A DNA stretch of 64,000 nucleotides from DASUAS01 sp963841415 (GTDB lineage Bacteria > Actinomycetota > Acidimicrobiia > IMCC26256 > DASPTH01), in assembly GCA_963841415.1 (NCBI GenBank), contig CAWJCN010000001.1, positions 1,612,001 to 1,676,000 of the forward strand, read 5' to 3'. Shown piece by piece: positions 27,461 through 36,099 of the stretch. A program made the position numbers and the translations under genes. Position 1 is the first letter of the stretch; each line of letters starts with the position of its first letter. Under the pieces are notes generated by a model. The model was not told the DNA's origin and did not search any database. It saw only the letters and a program-made list of their open reading frames with translations.

Positions 27461-29466
27461 TGCAGTCCGTTGATCGCGTCGACGAGCTCGGCGGCACCCG
27501 GTCGGCACGCGGCTTCGAGCACACCGGAACGGGGCACCGGCGTGAACGATGCCGCGACGCGCGCGATGGGCGCCGACAACTGACCGAACAGCTCTTCGCC
27601 GACCGCAGCCGCGATCTCCGCCCCCGGGCCACAGGAACGGACCGACTCGTGCGTGATCACGAGACACTTCGTCTTGGCCACCGACTCGAGGACCGTGTCG
27701 ATGTCGAGCGGGACGAGGCTGCGCAGGTCGACGACCTCGACCGACGTCCCGTCGCCAGCAAGCGTCTCGGCGGCGGCGAGCGCGTCGTGCACCGCGGGAC
27801 CGTAGGCGACGATGGTGACGTCGCTGCCCTCGCGCTTGACGTCAGCCTTGCCCAGCGGCAACGAGAAGTCGGCGAGCGGGACTGGGAATTGCCCGCCCGT
27901 GAAGAACAGCTTCATCGACTCCACGAAGAGGCACGGGTCGTCGTCGTCGAGGCAGGCATTGAGCAAGCCGACGGCGTCAGCCGACGTACTGGGCCACACC
28001 ACCTTGATGCCGGGGACGTGCATCGCCCACGCTTCGAGCGCCTGCGAGTGCTGCGGCCCACTGCCCATGCCCACCGCGGTGCGGATGACCATGGGCGCGT
28101 GCTGCCGGCCACCCGACATGTAGCGGATCTTGGCCGCGTGATTCGCGATCTGGTCCATGGCGACACCCAGAAAGTCCATGAACATGAGCTCGGCGACCGG
28201 ACGCATGCCGGCCATCGCCGCGCCGGTGGCGGCGCCGATGATCGACGACTCCGCGATCGGCGTGTTGCGCACGCGGTCGGTGCCGTACTTCGTCGACAGC
28301 CCGTAGGTGACCTTGAACAGCCCGCCGGCGGGGTCGGCGATGTCCTCGCCGAGCAGGATCACGCGCTCGTCGGCGGCCATGGCCCGGTCGAGTGTCCGGT
28401 TGACCGCCTGCACCAAGCCGATGGTTTCGGTCTCGCCGTCGGGGATCGCGACCGCGGTGACCCCACGTGCGCGCGACGGGTCGGCGGTCACACCACCGAA
28501 CACGTCGATCTCCAATTCCGCGACGTCGGTCTCGGGGCTCTCGACCGCGAAGCGGAATGCCTCGTCGACCTCGGCGGCCAGCGCACTGTCCATCGCGTCG
28601 AGCTCGGCGGCGCTCGCGACGCCCTCCTCGACCAGCTGCGCGCGGAAGCCCTCGAACGGTGCCTCGGCGCGGGCCGCATCGAGCTCGTCGCTCGGTACAT
28701 ACTCCATGGGGTCGCCGAAGTAGTGGCCCTGGAGACGGTACGCGACACCCTCGACGAACGTGGGGCCACCGCCGCTGCGCGCGCGGTTGACCGCGTCGGT
28801 CACTGCGTCGTACACGGCGATCGGGTCCTTGCCGTCGACCGTGACGCCAGGCATGCCGTAGCTCGCGGCGCGCACCGAGAGCTGTTCAGTGCGCGTGTAG
28901 TCGGCGAGCGGCGTGCACTCCGCCCACGCGTTGTTCTCGCAGAAGAACACGACCGGGAGGTTCCAGACCGCGGCGAGGTTCATGGCCTCGTGGACGAACC
29001 CGATGCTGGTCGCACCGTCGCCGAAGCACACGAGCACGACGCGGTCCTCGCTTCGCAACGACGCGGCGAGCGCGAGGCCGTTGGCGATCGGCGGACCGGC
29101 ACCGACGATGCCGGTGGTCCACATGATCCCTACTTCAGGCTGGCTCACGCCCATGGCGCCGGCTTTGCCCTTCGACAACCCCGTGGCCTTGCCGATCAGC
29201 TCGGCGAAGTACGGGCCGAGCTCGACGCCGTTGCCGACGACGTCGGCCAGACCGCGATAGGTGGCGACCACCTGGTCGTCGGGCCCGAGCGCGACCGCGG
29301 CACCGGCCGCCATGGCCTCGTGACCCTCGATCGGCCAGTAGCTGAAGCCGACCTCGCCCGACGACAGACCCTTGCGCACCCGCATCTCACAGGCGTGGAT
29401 CTTGCTCATGGTCCGGTAGAGCTCGAGCGCGGTGTCCTTGCCCGCGCGCTTCTCGATACCGCTCAC
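27457..29466 (-). CDS. Fused alpha/beta E1 component of a 2-oxoacid dehydrogenase
   Basis: A 669-residue protein. Residues about 1-330 are the E1 alpha part with the thiamine diphosphate motif starting FGDGATSIGF (about 146) and ending ENNAWAE. Residues about 350-669 are the beta part (LLGEDIADPAGGLFKV, HSQALEAW). E1 decarboxylates a 2-oxoacid, such as pyruvate, a branched-chain oxoacid or acetoin, and transfers the acyl unit to lipoate. Most bacteria keep alpha and beta separate; the fusion fixes stoichiometry. The GTG at 29,466 has GGAGG upstream. The next gene is a lone lipoyl domain. No E2 or E3 gene is in the window. Confidence 0.9.
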   Translation of the reverse strand: MSGIEKRAGKDTALELYRTMSKIHACEMRVRKGLSSGEVGFSYWPIEGHEAMAAGAAVALGPDDQVVATYRGLADVVGNGVELGPYFAELIGKATGLSKGKAGAMGVSQPEVGIMWTTGIVGAGPPIANGLALAASLRSEDRVVLVCFGDGATSIGFVHEAMNLAAVWNLPVVFFCENNAWAECTPLADYTRTEQLSVRAASYGMPGVTVDGKDPIAVYDAVTDAVNRARSGGGPTFVEGVAYRLQGHYFGDPMEYVPSDELDAARAEAPFEGFRAQLVEEGVASAAELDAMDSALAAEVDEAFRFAVESPETDVAELEIDVFGGVTADPSRARGVTAVAIPDGETETIGLVQAVNRTLDRAMAADERVILLGEDIADPAGGLFKVTYGLSTKYGTDRVRNTPIAESSIIGAATGAAMAGMRPVAELMFMDFLGVAMDQIANHAAKIRYMSGGRQHAPMVIRTAVGMGSGPQHSQALEAWAMHVPGIKVVWPSTSADAVGLLNACLDDDDPCLFVESMKLFFTGGQFPVPLADFSLPLGKADVKREGSDVTIVAYGPAVHDALAAAETLAGDGTSVEVVDLRSLVPLDIDTVLESVAKTKCLVITHESVRSCGPGAEIAAAVGEELFGQLSAPIARVAASFTPVPRSGVLEAACRPGAAELVDAINGLQ

Positions 29467-29486
29467 CTGTCCTCCCCTGGAGCCAC

Positions 29487-29909
29487 TCAGGCCACCTCGA
29501 AGATCTCGTACTCGAGATTGGTGCCGTCGAAGACGCTCTTGCCCACCGCCTGGATGCGCGTCAGCCACGCGTAGCGCGCGTCGCCCGTCTCGAACAGCGG
29601 GGCCGCACAGGTCACACCGGTCGCGGCGTCGCCGCGGCCCTCGTAGTGCACATGAACGATGGCGCCGTCGTCGGTCTGCAACGTCAGCCGCACGTCGACC
29701 TGCACACGACCGTCGGGATCGATGGTCGCCCAGTCGGCGTTGGCCGCGCCGACTGACGACGCCTTGAAGCGCTCCCCTTCGTAGCGCACGCTCGTGATCT
29801 CGCTCACGAGGCGGGTCCCGGTAGGACCCGTCGAGACCATGTGCGTCTCGCCGAGCTCGTACACGGCATGGCACAGAGGACGCAGCAATACTTCGATCGC
29901 GTCAGCCAT
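29487..29909 (-). CDS. DUF3237 family protein
   Basis: A 140-residue beta-rich protein with family features: early HAVYELGETHMVSTGPTGTR, the ADWATIDPDGRVQVDVRLTL core and a terminal LEYEIFEV. DUF3237 proteins are found beside aromatic and steroid catabolic genes but have no fixed function. The ATG overlaps the Rieske gene by eight bases. It lies between the oxygenase and the E1 gene in one operon. Confidence 0.8.
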   Translation of the reverse strand: MADAIEVLLRPLCHAVYELGETHMVSTGPTGTRLVSEITSVRYEGERFKASSVGAANADWATIDPDGRVQVDVRLTLQTDDGAIVHVHYEGRGDAATGVTCAAPLFETGDARYAWLTRIQAVGKSVFDGTNLEYEIFEVA

Positions 29910-31296
29910 GGTCGACGCCGAACAGGAAGCGGTCGGCGACCTGGTGCGCGTGCATGATCGTCGTCTCTTGCACGGTGTTCAGCTTGAGGCCGTCGAATCC
30001 TTCCGAGTGCATCCCCGCCTGGATGTCGGGGATGTTCTTGACGTCCTGGGCGAGGAACGCTCCGAGATCGGCTTCACGGAAGCTCGGGAACACTTCCCAG
30101 CGAGGTTCGGGCGCCTCGCCCGGCGCGAAGTGCTCGAGCGCGAACGCCTCCCAGATGCACGTGTCGGGATCGTCGCTCTCAGGCCGCATGCGGTAGCCGA
30201 GCACCGAGCACTTCTCCACCAGGATCACCATCGTCGGGAATACGTGGTAGTCGCCATTCCCGGCGAAGAACGTCTCGAGGTCCATCCGGGGGTAGTCGAC
30301 CCCGTCGTCGAGCGCGAGCTGCTCGCAGAGCTCGAGGTACGGGATGATCGGCGGGACTCCGGCCGGGATCTCCATCGTGGCCAGTTGCTGGGCGGCCCGG
30401 GCGTCGCGTGGTGTCTGCATCGCCCCCACCAGCGACGACGAGAGATACTGCATCAGGTTGGAGTAGACGTCTGGTCGCGCCAGCGTCTCCTCCCACTCGC
30501 GCCGCCGCTCGTCCACCTCGGCGCGCGCTCCGTACTTCGAGACCGCGTGGTTGCGGAACGTGAAGGTCGGAGCGAACGGAGCGTGCTCATACTCCTCGAC
30601 CAGTGCGGGCCGCGCCGAGGGGTCGATGCCCTCGGTGGGGCGCAATGTCTGCGGGTGGGTCCCCGGGGTGTGGAAGCCCTCCACGAACGCGTCGACCACC
30701 GTCTTCCAGTTGGCCGGGACCACGACTCGCTTGCGCCACCGCCAACGCATGTCCTCGAGGCGAAACGGATCGAGCAGCGACGGGATCGGGTCGAGCCACT
30801 CGAGCAGCGGCGGCGGATCCGCGCCCGGGTTGACGAAGACGAAGCCGCCCCACGTGTCGACATGGACCGGTGCGAGCGCCCACTCGGACTCGGGGCACTC
30901 GTCGAACTCGTCGGCGCAGAAGCGGAACGTGCTGGTGCCGTCGAGCGCATAGCGGAAGCCGTGGAAGCGGCAGCGGAGCTCCTCCACTCGACCCGCGCCG
31001 CCGATGAGCTTCATGCCCCGGTGCCGGCACGCGTTGTGCATCGCCCGAAGGCTGCCCTCGTCCTGGCGCACGACCAGGATCGACTGGTCGCCGATCGTGT
31101 ACTCATGGAACGCGCCGGGGCCGACGAGGTCTTCCTCGCGACACGCCATCTGCCAGGTCTGCGTGAACAGCTTCTCATGTTCCAGCCGTGCGAAGGCACG
31201 GTCGATGTAGCGGCCCTTCGGGACGAAGTTCCCGCGGAGCGCCCATTGCTCGGGCACCGCGCCGGGCGCCGTCTGTTGCGTCGATGTCGTCGCCAT
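29902..31296 (-). CDS. Rieske non-haem iron oxygenase, alpha subunit
   Basis: A 464-residue ring-hydroxylating-type oxygenase. The Rieske cluster is Cys-x-His then Cys-x-x-His (CRHRG ... CRFHGF) near residues 88-110; the mononuclear iron ligands are in EGFHTPGTH (about 204-212). The usual CPYHGW is changed to CRFHGF. The enzyme inserts oxygen into an aromatic or alicyclic substrate using a ferredoxin/reductase, not encoded here. There is no small beta subunit immediately next to it, but a SnoaL-like gene of the same fold class is divergent at 31,377. The ATG at 31,296 has GGGGGAG directly upstream. Confidence 0.93.
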   Translation of the reverse strand: MATTSTQQTAPGAVPEQWALRGNFVPKGRYIDRAFARLEHEKLFTQTWQMACREEDLVGPGAFHEYTIGDQSILVVRQDEGSLRAMHNACRHRGMKLIGGAGRVEELRCRFHGFRYALDGTSTFRFCADEFDECPESEWALAPVHVDTWGGFVFVNPGADPPPLLEWLDPIPSLLDPFRLEDMRWRWRKRVVVPANWKTVVDAFVEGFHTPGTHPQTLRPTEGIDPSARPALVEEYEHAPFAPTFTFRNHAVSKYGARAEVDERRREWEETLARPDVYSNLMQYLSSSLVGAMQTPRDARAAQQLATMEIPAGVPPIIPYLELCEQLALDDGVDYPRMDLETFFAGNGDYHVFPTMVILVEKCSVLGYRMRPESDDPDTCIWEAFALEHFAPGEAPEPRWEVFPSFREADLGAFLAQDVKNIPDIQAGMHSEGFDGLKLNTVQETTIMHAHQVADRFLFGVDHG

Positions 31297-31330
31297 CGCT
31301 CCCCCAGTCGCGTCGAACGCGCGGCACGAT

Positions 31331-31360
31331 AACACAACTAGTGTCCTGTCGTACATCGAC
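31331..31360. promoter_or_regulatory. Divergent promoter region, Rieske / SnoaL
   Basis: Between two divergent starts, this AT-richer island contains AACACAACTAGTGTCC and CGTACATCGA. TAGTGTCC resembles half-sites at 4,909 and 49,538, and CGTACATC recurs at about 24,904. It probably holds the shared control region of both genes. Confidence 0.35.
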
Positions 31361-31376
31361 GAGGAGGAGCATCGGC

Positions 31377-31940
31377 ATGTCTCGACTCGGGGCCTGGACA
31401 CCGACCGCGATCGAGGAACGCGTCGACCGGATGGAGTCCCTGGCTGAGATCCGCCAGCTGGCCGTGCGCTATGCACTCGCGCTCGACTCGCGGGACATCG
31501 CGACGCTCGTGACGCTGTTCCCGGCCGATGTGCGGGTCGGCGCGGACAGCTCGGGCCGGGACGCGCTCTTCGACTGGTTCGTCGATGCGATGAGCAAGGT
31601 GCGTACGACGGTGCACCTCGTGGCGAACCACATCATCGACTTCGAATCTGCCGACCGCGCCCACGGGATCGTGTACTGCCGCGACGAGGTGGAGTATCCG
31701 GAGACCGGTGAGTGGCAGATCGGGATGCTGCAGTACCACGACACCTACAGCAGGCAGGGCGGCGAATGGACCTTTGAACGGCGAAAGTTCCACCGCTGGT
31801 ACCAGGTCGACGCGCTCGAACGTCCCGCGCCGGGCGCCGGAATGGGACCCGACCGCGATCCGATCACGACCGCGCGCCTCCCCGAGGCGTTCCCGTCCTG
31901 GTCCAGGTTCTGGGACGAGGTCGCGGCGCAAGGAGCCTGA
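31377..31940 (+). CDS. SnoaL-like (NTF2-fold) protein, possible oxygenase small subunit
   Basis: A 187-residue protein: an N-terminal helix (RMESLAEIRQLAVRYALALD), then LVTLFPADVRVG and a sheet ending WTFERRKFHRWY. It belongs to the SnoaL/NTF2 group that includes beta subunits of Rieske dioxygenases. It is divergent from the Rieske alpha gene, so a functional pairing is possible. The ATG has a strong GGAGGAG site. The 37-residue tail after the fold is Pro/Arg-rich. Isomerase/dehydratase function is an alternative. Confidence 0.7.
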   Translation: MSRLGAWTPTAIEERVDRMESLAEIRQLAVRYALALDSRDIATLVTLFPADVRVGADSSGRDALFDWFVDAMSKVRTTVHLVANHIIDFESADRAHGIVYCRDEVEYPETGEWQIGMLQYHDTYSRQGGEWTFERRKFHRWYQVDALERPAPGAGMGPDRDPITTARLPEAFPSWSRFWDEVAAQGA

Positions 31941-31943
31941 GGT

Positions 31944-32342
31944 TCAGCCGCCGAGGTTCTCGGCCGAGGTGACCTGGTCGAAGTAGCAGCGCTCGCACAC
32001 CAATCGGTCGCCGTCGAACAGGAAGAGGTTGACCGACATCATGTCTACCGGTCGGCCGTCGTGGTCGCCCGTGGTGTGGGTCTCAACCGCGATGCCGTCG
32101 TCGCTGTGGAAGATCGCGGTCGCTGAGAAGCGCAGGCCGGGCATCGCGGCCCAGTTGGTGGCGAGCAGCTCGCGCACCGCGTCGTCGCCGTCGACGACGA
32201 GACCGATGGGCATGATCTCGTAGCGGGCGTGGTGGAAGGTGCTCATGGCCCGGTCGAGGTCCTGCTCGTTCTCCGCCTCGACGTGCTCCAGGACCACGGC
32301 GAGCCGTCGTGCCTCCAAGGCGATCCGTTCTTCGACGTCCAT
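31944..32342 (-). CDS. SnoaL-like (NTF2-fold) protein
   Basis: A 132-residue protein with HVEAENEQDLDRAMSTFH, then MPIGLVVDGDDAVRELL and a C-terminal CERCYFDQ segment. This resembles the ketosteroid-isomerase-like proteins often annotated as ester cyclases. It is convergent with the preceding SnoaL gene and divergent from the Gfo/Idh oxidoreductase. The ATG has GGGGAGG at good spacing. Function unknown. Confidence 0.7.
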   Translation of the reverse strand: MDVEERIALEARRLAVVLEHVEAENEQDLDRAMSTFHHARYEIMPIGLVVDGDDAVRELLATNWAAMPGLRFSATAIFHSDDGIAVETHTTGDHDGRPVDMMSVNLFLFDGDRLVCERCYFDQVTSAENLGG

Positions 32343-32382
32343 ACGCGACCTCCCCGGGCCCGGCCGTGCGAATTGCACAGTC

Positions 32383-32405
32383 GAGCAGTGTTTGTTGAGA
32401 TGTCA
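32383..32405. promoter_or_regulatory. GAGCA-N13-TGTCA element between divergent genes
   Basis: GAGCA (32,383-32,387) and TGTCA (32,401-32,405) are spaced by 13 bases, the same spacing as the GAACA-N13-TGTTC element upstream of the MBL gene, with changes in both arms. It lies 44-66 bases before the Gfo/Idh start. Probably a weaker member of the same operator family. Confidence 0.35.
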
Positions 32406-32448
32406 TCTTGCTGGAGAGGGGGACGTCCCGCCAGTCAGCGGAGGGCGC

Positions 32449-33519
32449 ATGAGCGAGCATCCCATCGGCGTGGGCATCGTCGGCAGTGGGTTCGGCACCG
32501 TGGTGGCAGCACCCGCGTTCGCGAGCGTCGACGCTGCGCGGGTGACCGCGGTCTGCAGCCGACAGGTCGCGCGTGCGCGGGACGCGGCCGAGGAGCTCGG
32601 AGCACCATTCGCTACCGACTCCGTCGATGCGCTCTGCGCTCGGGCCGATGTCGACCTCGTGTTCGTCGCCACGCCCCCGCACCTCCACCGTGAGGTAGTG
32701 CTCACCGCGCTGGATGCTGGCAAGCACGTGGTCTGCGAGAAGCCGTTCGGTCTCTCGCCCGACGACGCCCTCGCGATGCTCGAGCGTGCGGTGGCACGCG
32801 ACCGGCTGCACTTCCTCGACTTCGAGTTCCGCACCGAACCGGCGCGGGTGTCGCTCGCGACGGCGATCAACGACGGCGTGCTCGGCGAGGTGCGGCACGT
32901 CACGATCACCGCAATGGTCGCGGGCGGACGATTCCCGGTGATGAACCGCGACGGTTGGTGGCAGCGTCGGGACCTCGGCGGTGGATGGCTCGGCGCGATG
33001 GGATCGCACTACCTCGACGCGATCCGAGTCTGGTTCGGTGAGATCCACTCGGTCGCCGCTCGCCTCGAGACCCGGCGCACCCACCTGGCGCTCGACGCCG
33101 AGGCGGCACTGATCACCGCCGACGATGGCTTCGTCGCTCGTATCACCACCGACAGCGGCGTGGTGTGCGCGCTCGACACCGCGAGCTCGATCGGCGTCGA
33201 CATCGGTCCCCGGATCGAGATCTACGGCACCGCGGCAACGGCGGTCCTCGAACGCGAGCACGTGCTGACGATCGTCGACGACAACGGGAAGGTCGAGCAT
33301 CACGACTTCTCGCCGAGTGATGCCGCCCCTCGACATCCCAGCCGCGGAGCGCTCGGGCTCTGGGCGGCGCAGATCGTGGACGCCGTCCGTTCCGGCCATC
33401 AGCTCGCGCCGAACTTTCTCGACGGGCTGCGCGTCCAGGAGGTCATCGCCGCTGCGCACCGCTCGCACGAGCTCCGGGGTGCCGAAGTGCTCGTCGACCG
33501 CAGTGCGGTGCCGATCTGA
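32449..33519 (+). CDS. Gfo/Idh/MocA family oxidoreductase
   Basis: A 356-residue NAD(P)-dependent dehydrogenase. The Rossmann motif is VGIVGSGFGT, followed by VFVATPPHLH and the family's catalytic EKPFGLS. Members oxidise sugars, inositols or cyclic alcohols, or reduce dihydrodiols. In a catabolic region, oxidation of a cyclic diol is possible. The ATG at 32,449 is preceded by GGAGGGC. It is monocistronic between divergent and convergent SnoaL-like genes. Confidence 0.88.
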   Translation: MSEHPIGVGIVGSGFGTVVAAPAFASVDAARVTAVCSRQVARARDAAEELGAPFATDSVDALCARADVDLVFVATPPHLHREVVLTALDAGKHVVCEKPFGLSPDDALAMLERAVARDRLHFLDFEFRTEPARVSLATAINDGVLGEVRHVTITAMVAGGRFPVMNRDGWWQRRDLGGGWLGAMGSHYLDAIRVWFGEIHSVAARLETRRTHLALDAEAALITADDGFVARITTDSGVVCALDTASSIGVDIGPRIEIYGTAATAVLEREHVLTIVDDNGKVEHHDFSPSDAAPRHPSRGALGLWAAQIVDAVRSGHQLAPNFLDGLRVQEVIAAAHRSHELRGAEVLVDRSAVPI

Positions 33520-33538
33520 CCGACGCGCGATCCCTGCG

Positions 33539-33970
33539 CTAGGCCATCGTGTTCGGGATGTCGACCAAGCCGCGACGGCGCGCGAACCGCCAGCGACCGC
33601 GTTCGCGCACCAGGTCGTCGACGTGGCGACCGATGGCTCCGACGATGGGCTTGCCGTCCGGTGCACGTTCCACCACGGTCCACATCACCTCCGACGTGGC
33701 GCGATCGCCGTCGAGGCGCACGTCAGCGTTGGTCACGAGGTGGAACGAGTTGGAGGCAGCCGCTCCGAGCACCTTCGTCATCGTCGCCCGGATCTCGTCC
33801 CGCCCCTTCGCGCGGGCGATCGGTCCGAGCAGCAGTTCGCCATCGTCCGCGAACAGCTCGGCGTAGGCATCCATGTCGCGCTGGTCGAGAAGCCGTCCGT
33901 AGTCGGTGAAGAGCTGATGGATCTCGTGGAGGTCTTCCATCCGCTGCAGTCGCACTTCGATCGAGTCCAC
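33539..33970 (-). CDS. SnoaL-like (NTF2-fold) protein
   Basis: A 143-residue protein: RMEDLHEIHQLFTDYGRLLD helix, AYAELFADDGEL, then VTNADVRLDGDRATSEVMWTVV and WRFARRRGLVDIP at the end. It is most like the SnoaL_4 group of small oxygenase-subunit-like proteins. The GTG at 33,970 has a GGAGG site six bases upstream; the longer reading from 34,000 would add only basic residues. It is divergent from the VOC gene at 34,030. Confidence 0.72.
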   Translation of the reverse strand: MDSIEVRLQRMEDLHEIHQLFTDYGRLLDQRDMDAYAELFADDGELLLGPIARAKGRDEIRATMTKVLGAAASNSFHLVTNADVRLDGDRATSEVMWTVVERAPDGKPIVGAIGRHVDDLVRERGRWRFARRRGLVDIPNTMA

Positions 33971-34010
33971 GTCGCGCCTCCTGGTTCGCCTCCGGATCAA
34001 CCTAACAGCA

Positions 34011-34028
34011 GATGTTCTATCGTTTCGC
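34011..34028 (+). promoter_or_regulatory. Shared 18-bp promoter box before the double-VOC gene
   Basis: GATGTTCTATCGTTTCGC, 17 of 18 identical to the minus-strand box at 18,374-18,357, ends one base before the ATG at 34,030. An in-frame ATG at 34,012 lies inside the box and is therefore an unlikely start. GATCA at 33,995-33,999 is 13 bases upstream of TGTTC, matching the spacing of the composite operator. Confidence 0.5.
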
Positions 34029-34029
34029 G

Positions 34030-34896
34030 ATGACTATCGGTCGGCTCTACCACATGATTCACATCGTCGACGACCTCGACGCCGCCCAGTCGTTCTACGG
34101 TGCCGTCTTTCCGCTGGAGACGTACACCGATCACGAATGGTCCGACTCCGACAAGCGGCTGGCCTCGCTGTCGATCCTCACCGACAACTTCGTGATCGAG
34201 CTCATCCAACCCAGCCACGCCGAGGAGGACCTGGAGGTCAGCCTCCCGAAGTTCGCAAGCAAGTTCGGAAGCCGGCTGCACTCGATGGCGTGGTACTCCG
34301 ACGACGTCGCGGCGCTGGCCGAGCGCTTCCAAGCCGCGGGGATCCGGGTGCTCGGCGGCGGGTACGGCACGATCTTCACGCACCCGAAGGACACGTTCGG
34401 TCAACTCCAGTTCCAGACCGGACCCCCTGAGGTCCCCGTACCCGATCCTCGGCTCGTCCCCGGGTGGACGCTGTCCACTGCGAGCACTGAGCACTCCATG
34501 GGACTCGTGCGCGCGTCGCACATCACCACCATGGTCTCCGACCTCGACGCGGCGATGAAGTTGTACCTGGGTCCACTCGACGGGCAACTTCTGCACGAGC
34601 GCACCGACGACGATGCGCGTCATGCGTTCTTCCTCGTCGGTACCGACACCATCGTCGATCTGGCCGAGCCCGTGCGAGCCGGCACCGCGCTGCACGACGA
34701 CCTCGAGCGCAACGGACAGCTCCCTCACTCGTTCACCTTCCTGGCGCGCGACCTTGACGCCGCGCGCACGTACCTCGGCGAAGTCGACGTGCCGGTCATC
34801 GATGTGGATGAGTCGACATTGTTGATCGACCCCGCCGTCTCACTCGGCGCACGCATCGAGCTGACGAGCACACCAATACCCGGCGATCCCCGCTGA
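34030..34896 (+). CDS. Two-domain VOC (glyoxalase/extradiol-like) protein
   Basis: A 288-residue protein with two VOC repeats. The first starts YHMIHIVDDLDAAQSFYG and the second, near residue 160, ASHITTMVSDLDAAMKLYLG. This doubled arrangement is also that of type I extradiol dioxygenases, but the expected His-His-Glu iron set cannot be assigned with confidence. A glyoxalase, isomerase or dehalogenase-like role is equally possible. The start codon sits at the end of a promoter box, so the transcript is probably leaderless. An LLM gene follows 70 bases downstream. Confidence 0.78.
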   Translation: MTIGRLYHMIHIVDDLDAAQSFYGAVFPLETYTDHEWSDSDKRLASLSILTDNFVIELIQPSHAEEDLEVSLPKFASKFGSRLHSMAWYSDDVAALAERFQAAGIRVLGGGYGTIFTHPKDTFGQLQFQTGPPEVPVPDPRLVPGWTLSTASTEHSMGLVRASHITTMVSDLDAAMKLYLGPLDGQLLHERTDDDARHAFFLVGTDTIVDLAEPVRAGTALHDDLERNGQLPHSFTFLARDLDAARTYLGEVDVPVIDVDESTLLIDPAVSLGARIELTSTPIPGDPR

Positions 34897-34966
34897 CGTG
34901 ACGGAGCGTTCTCGGAGCTTGCCTCGTTGTCCGTCTTAACAAGCCCCGCAGCAGGGAGATCGAGCG

Positions 34967-35974
34967 ATGCGCGTCGCGTTCACCATGGACTTCCGGAACG
35001 CACCCGCGCGGCGTCAGCCGTGGCGAGAGTTCTGGGAGGACAACCTCTGGCTCATGTGCGAAGCCGAGGCGATGGGCTTCGACACCCTGCAGGTGCAGGA
35101 GCACTTCTTCACCGACGACGGTTACGGCCCGTCGATGCCGGTCTTCCTCACCGCGCTCGCCGAGCGCACCAACCGCGCCCGACTGATGGCATTCCTCTAC
35201 ATCCTGCCGCTGCGCAATCCGGCCCAACTCGCGCAGGAGACCGCGGTGCTCGATCACATGAGCGATGGACGGCTCGATGTTGCGGTCGGTATCGGGCACC
35301 GCCTGCTCGAGTACAAGGCGTTCGGCATCGATCCCTCCACGCGTGGCGCGCGCATGGAAGAGGCGATGACGGCACTGGAGCTGGCCTGGACGACACGCCC
35401 GTTCAGCTTCCACGGCCAGTACATCGACTTCGACGAAATCGAAGTGCGCCCCGAGCCGCTGCAGCAGCCGCACCCTCCGCTCTGGGTGGGAGCGACGACG
35501 CCGCGCGCTGCCGCCCGCGCGGGGCGCCACGGGGCGCACCTCGCTCCGGGTGCGGCAGATCCCGCCATCGTCGAGGCGTACTGGGCCGCACGCGACGCCG
35601 CAGGGTTCGACCGGACGAGCGCTCGGATCGCCTTTGGCCTCCCTGCCACAGTGACCCGCGAAGATCCCGACGCGGTGTGGGAGCGCAACAAGGAGCTGTT
35701 CCACTACCGCTGGGACTTCTACCGCAAGATCCGCGCCGAGCTCGGCGATCCCGACCTGGCACCCACGAATCCGGGGCCCGACTTCTATCGCTCGTACGAG
35801 ACGATCGGTCCGCCGGAGGTGATCATCGAGAACGCGCGAAGGATCGTCGACGACTTCGGCGTGACCGACCTGGGCTTCTTCGGCCCACCGTCCGGCCTCG
35901 ACCTCCGCCGCGAGGGCTACGAGTCGCTGAAGCTCTTCGCCGATGAGGTGCTGCCGGTCGTCAACGGATGGTGA
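34967..35974 (+). CDS. LLM-class bacterial-luciferase-like monooxygenase
   Basis: A 335-residue TIM-barrel flavin monooxygenase. It has AEAMGFDTLQVQEHFFTDDG, LDHMSDGRLDVAVGIGHR and PPLWVGATTPRAAARAGRHG, all typical of the FMN-linked luciferase group rather than strict F420 enzymes. It probably oxygenates or cleaves a pathway intermediate with reduced flavin. The ATG has GGAG eight bases upstream. It follows the VOC gene and precedes the second binding-protein gene. Confidence 0.86.
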   Translation: MRVAFTMDFRNAPARRQPWREFWEDNLWLMCEAEAMGFDTLQVQEHFFTDDGYGPSMPVFLTALAERTNRARLMAFLYILPLRNPAQLAQETAVLDHMSDGRLDVAVGIGHRLLEYKAFGIDPSTRGARMEEAMTALELAWTTRPFSFHGQYIDFDEIEVRPEPLQQPHPPLWVGATTPRAAARAGRHGAHLAPGAADPAIVEAYWAARDAAGFDRTSARIAFGLPATVTREDPDAVWERNKELFHYRWDFYRKIRAELGDPDLAPTNPGPDFYRSYETIGPPEVIIENARRIVDDFGVTDLGFFGPPSGLDLRREGYESLKLFADEVLPVVNGW

Positions 35975-36014
35975 CGCAACCGCCGTAGCGGATGATGCAG
36001 TTTCGCGTGACTAG

Positions 36015-36076
36015 ACACGTGTACAGAACATGCTCTACTGTTCTGCACAGTAGAACGTCGTTCGTACATTCGAACG
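36015..36076 (+). promoter_or_regulatory. Operator cluster upstream of the second binding-protein gene
   Basis: Four symmetric elements in 62 bases: ACACGTGT (36,015-36,022); CTACTGT/ACAGTAG (36,035-36,041 and 36,047-36,053); nested GTTCT/AGAAC (36,040-36,044 and 36,052-36,056); and CGTTCG/CGAACG (36,059-36,064 and 36,071-36,076). GAACA and TGTTC here are 8 bases apart instead of 13. This is the densest regulatory site in the window, 24 bases before the GTG. Confidence 0.55.
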
Positions 36077-36099
36077 TCTCAGAACCGAGGGGGAAACAG

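Noticed and set aside
27649..29574. A 641-codon open frame on the plus strand
   Set aside because: Antisense to the fused E1 gene, which has full thiamine-enzyme motifs; the plus frame has none.
29794..31332. A 512-codon open frame on the plus strand
   Set aside because: Antisense to the Rieske oxygenase; no recognisable motif.
34030..34896. Type I extradiol ring-cleavage dioxygenase
   Set aside because: The two-repeat layout fits, but I could not place the His-His-Glu iron ligands with confidence, so only the VOC superfamily is claimed.
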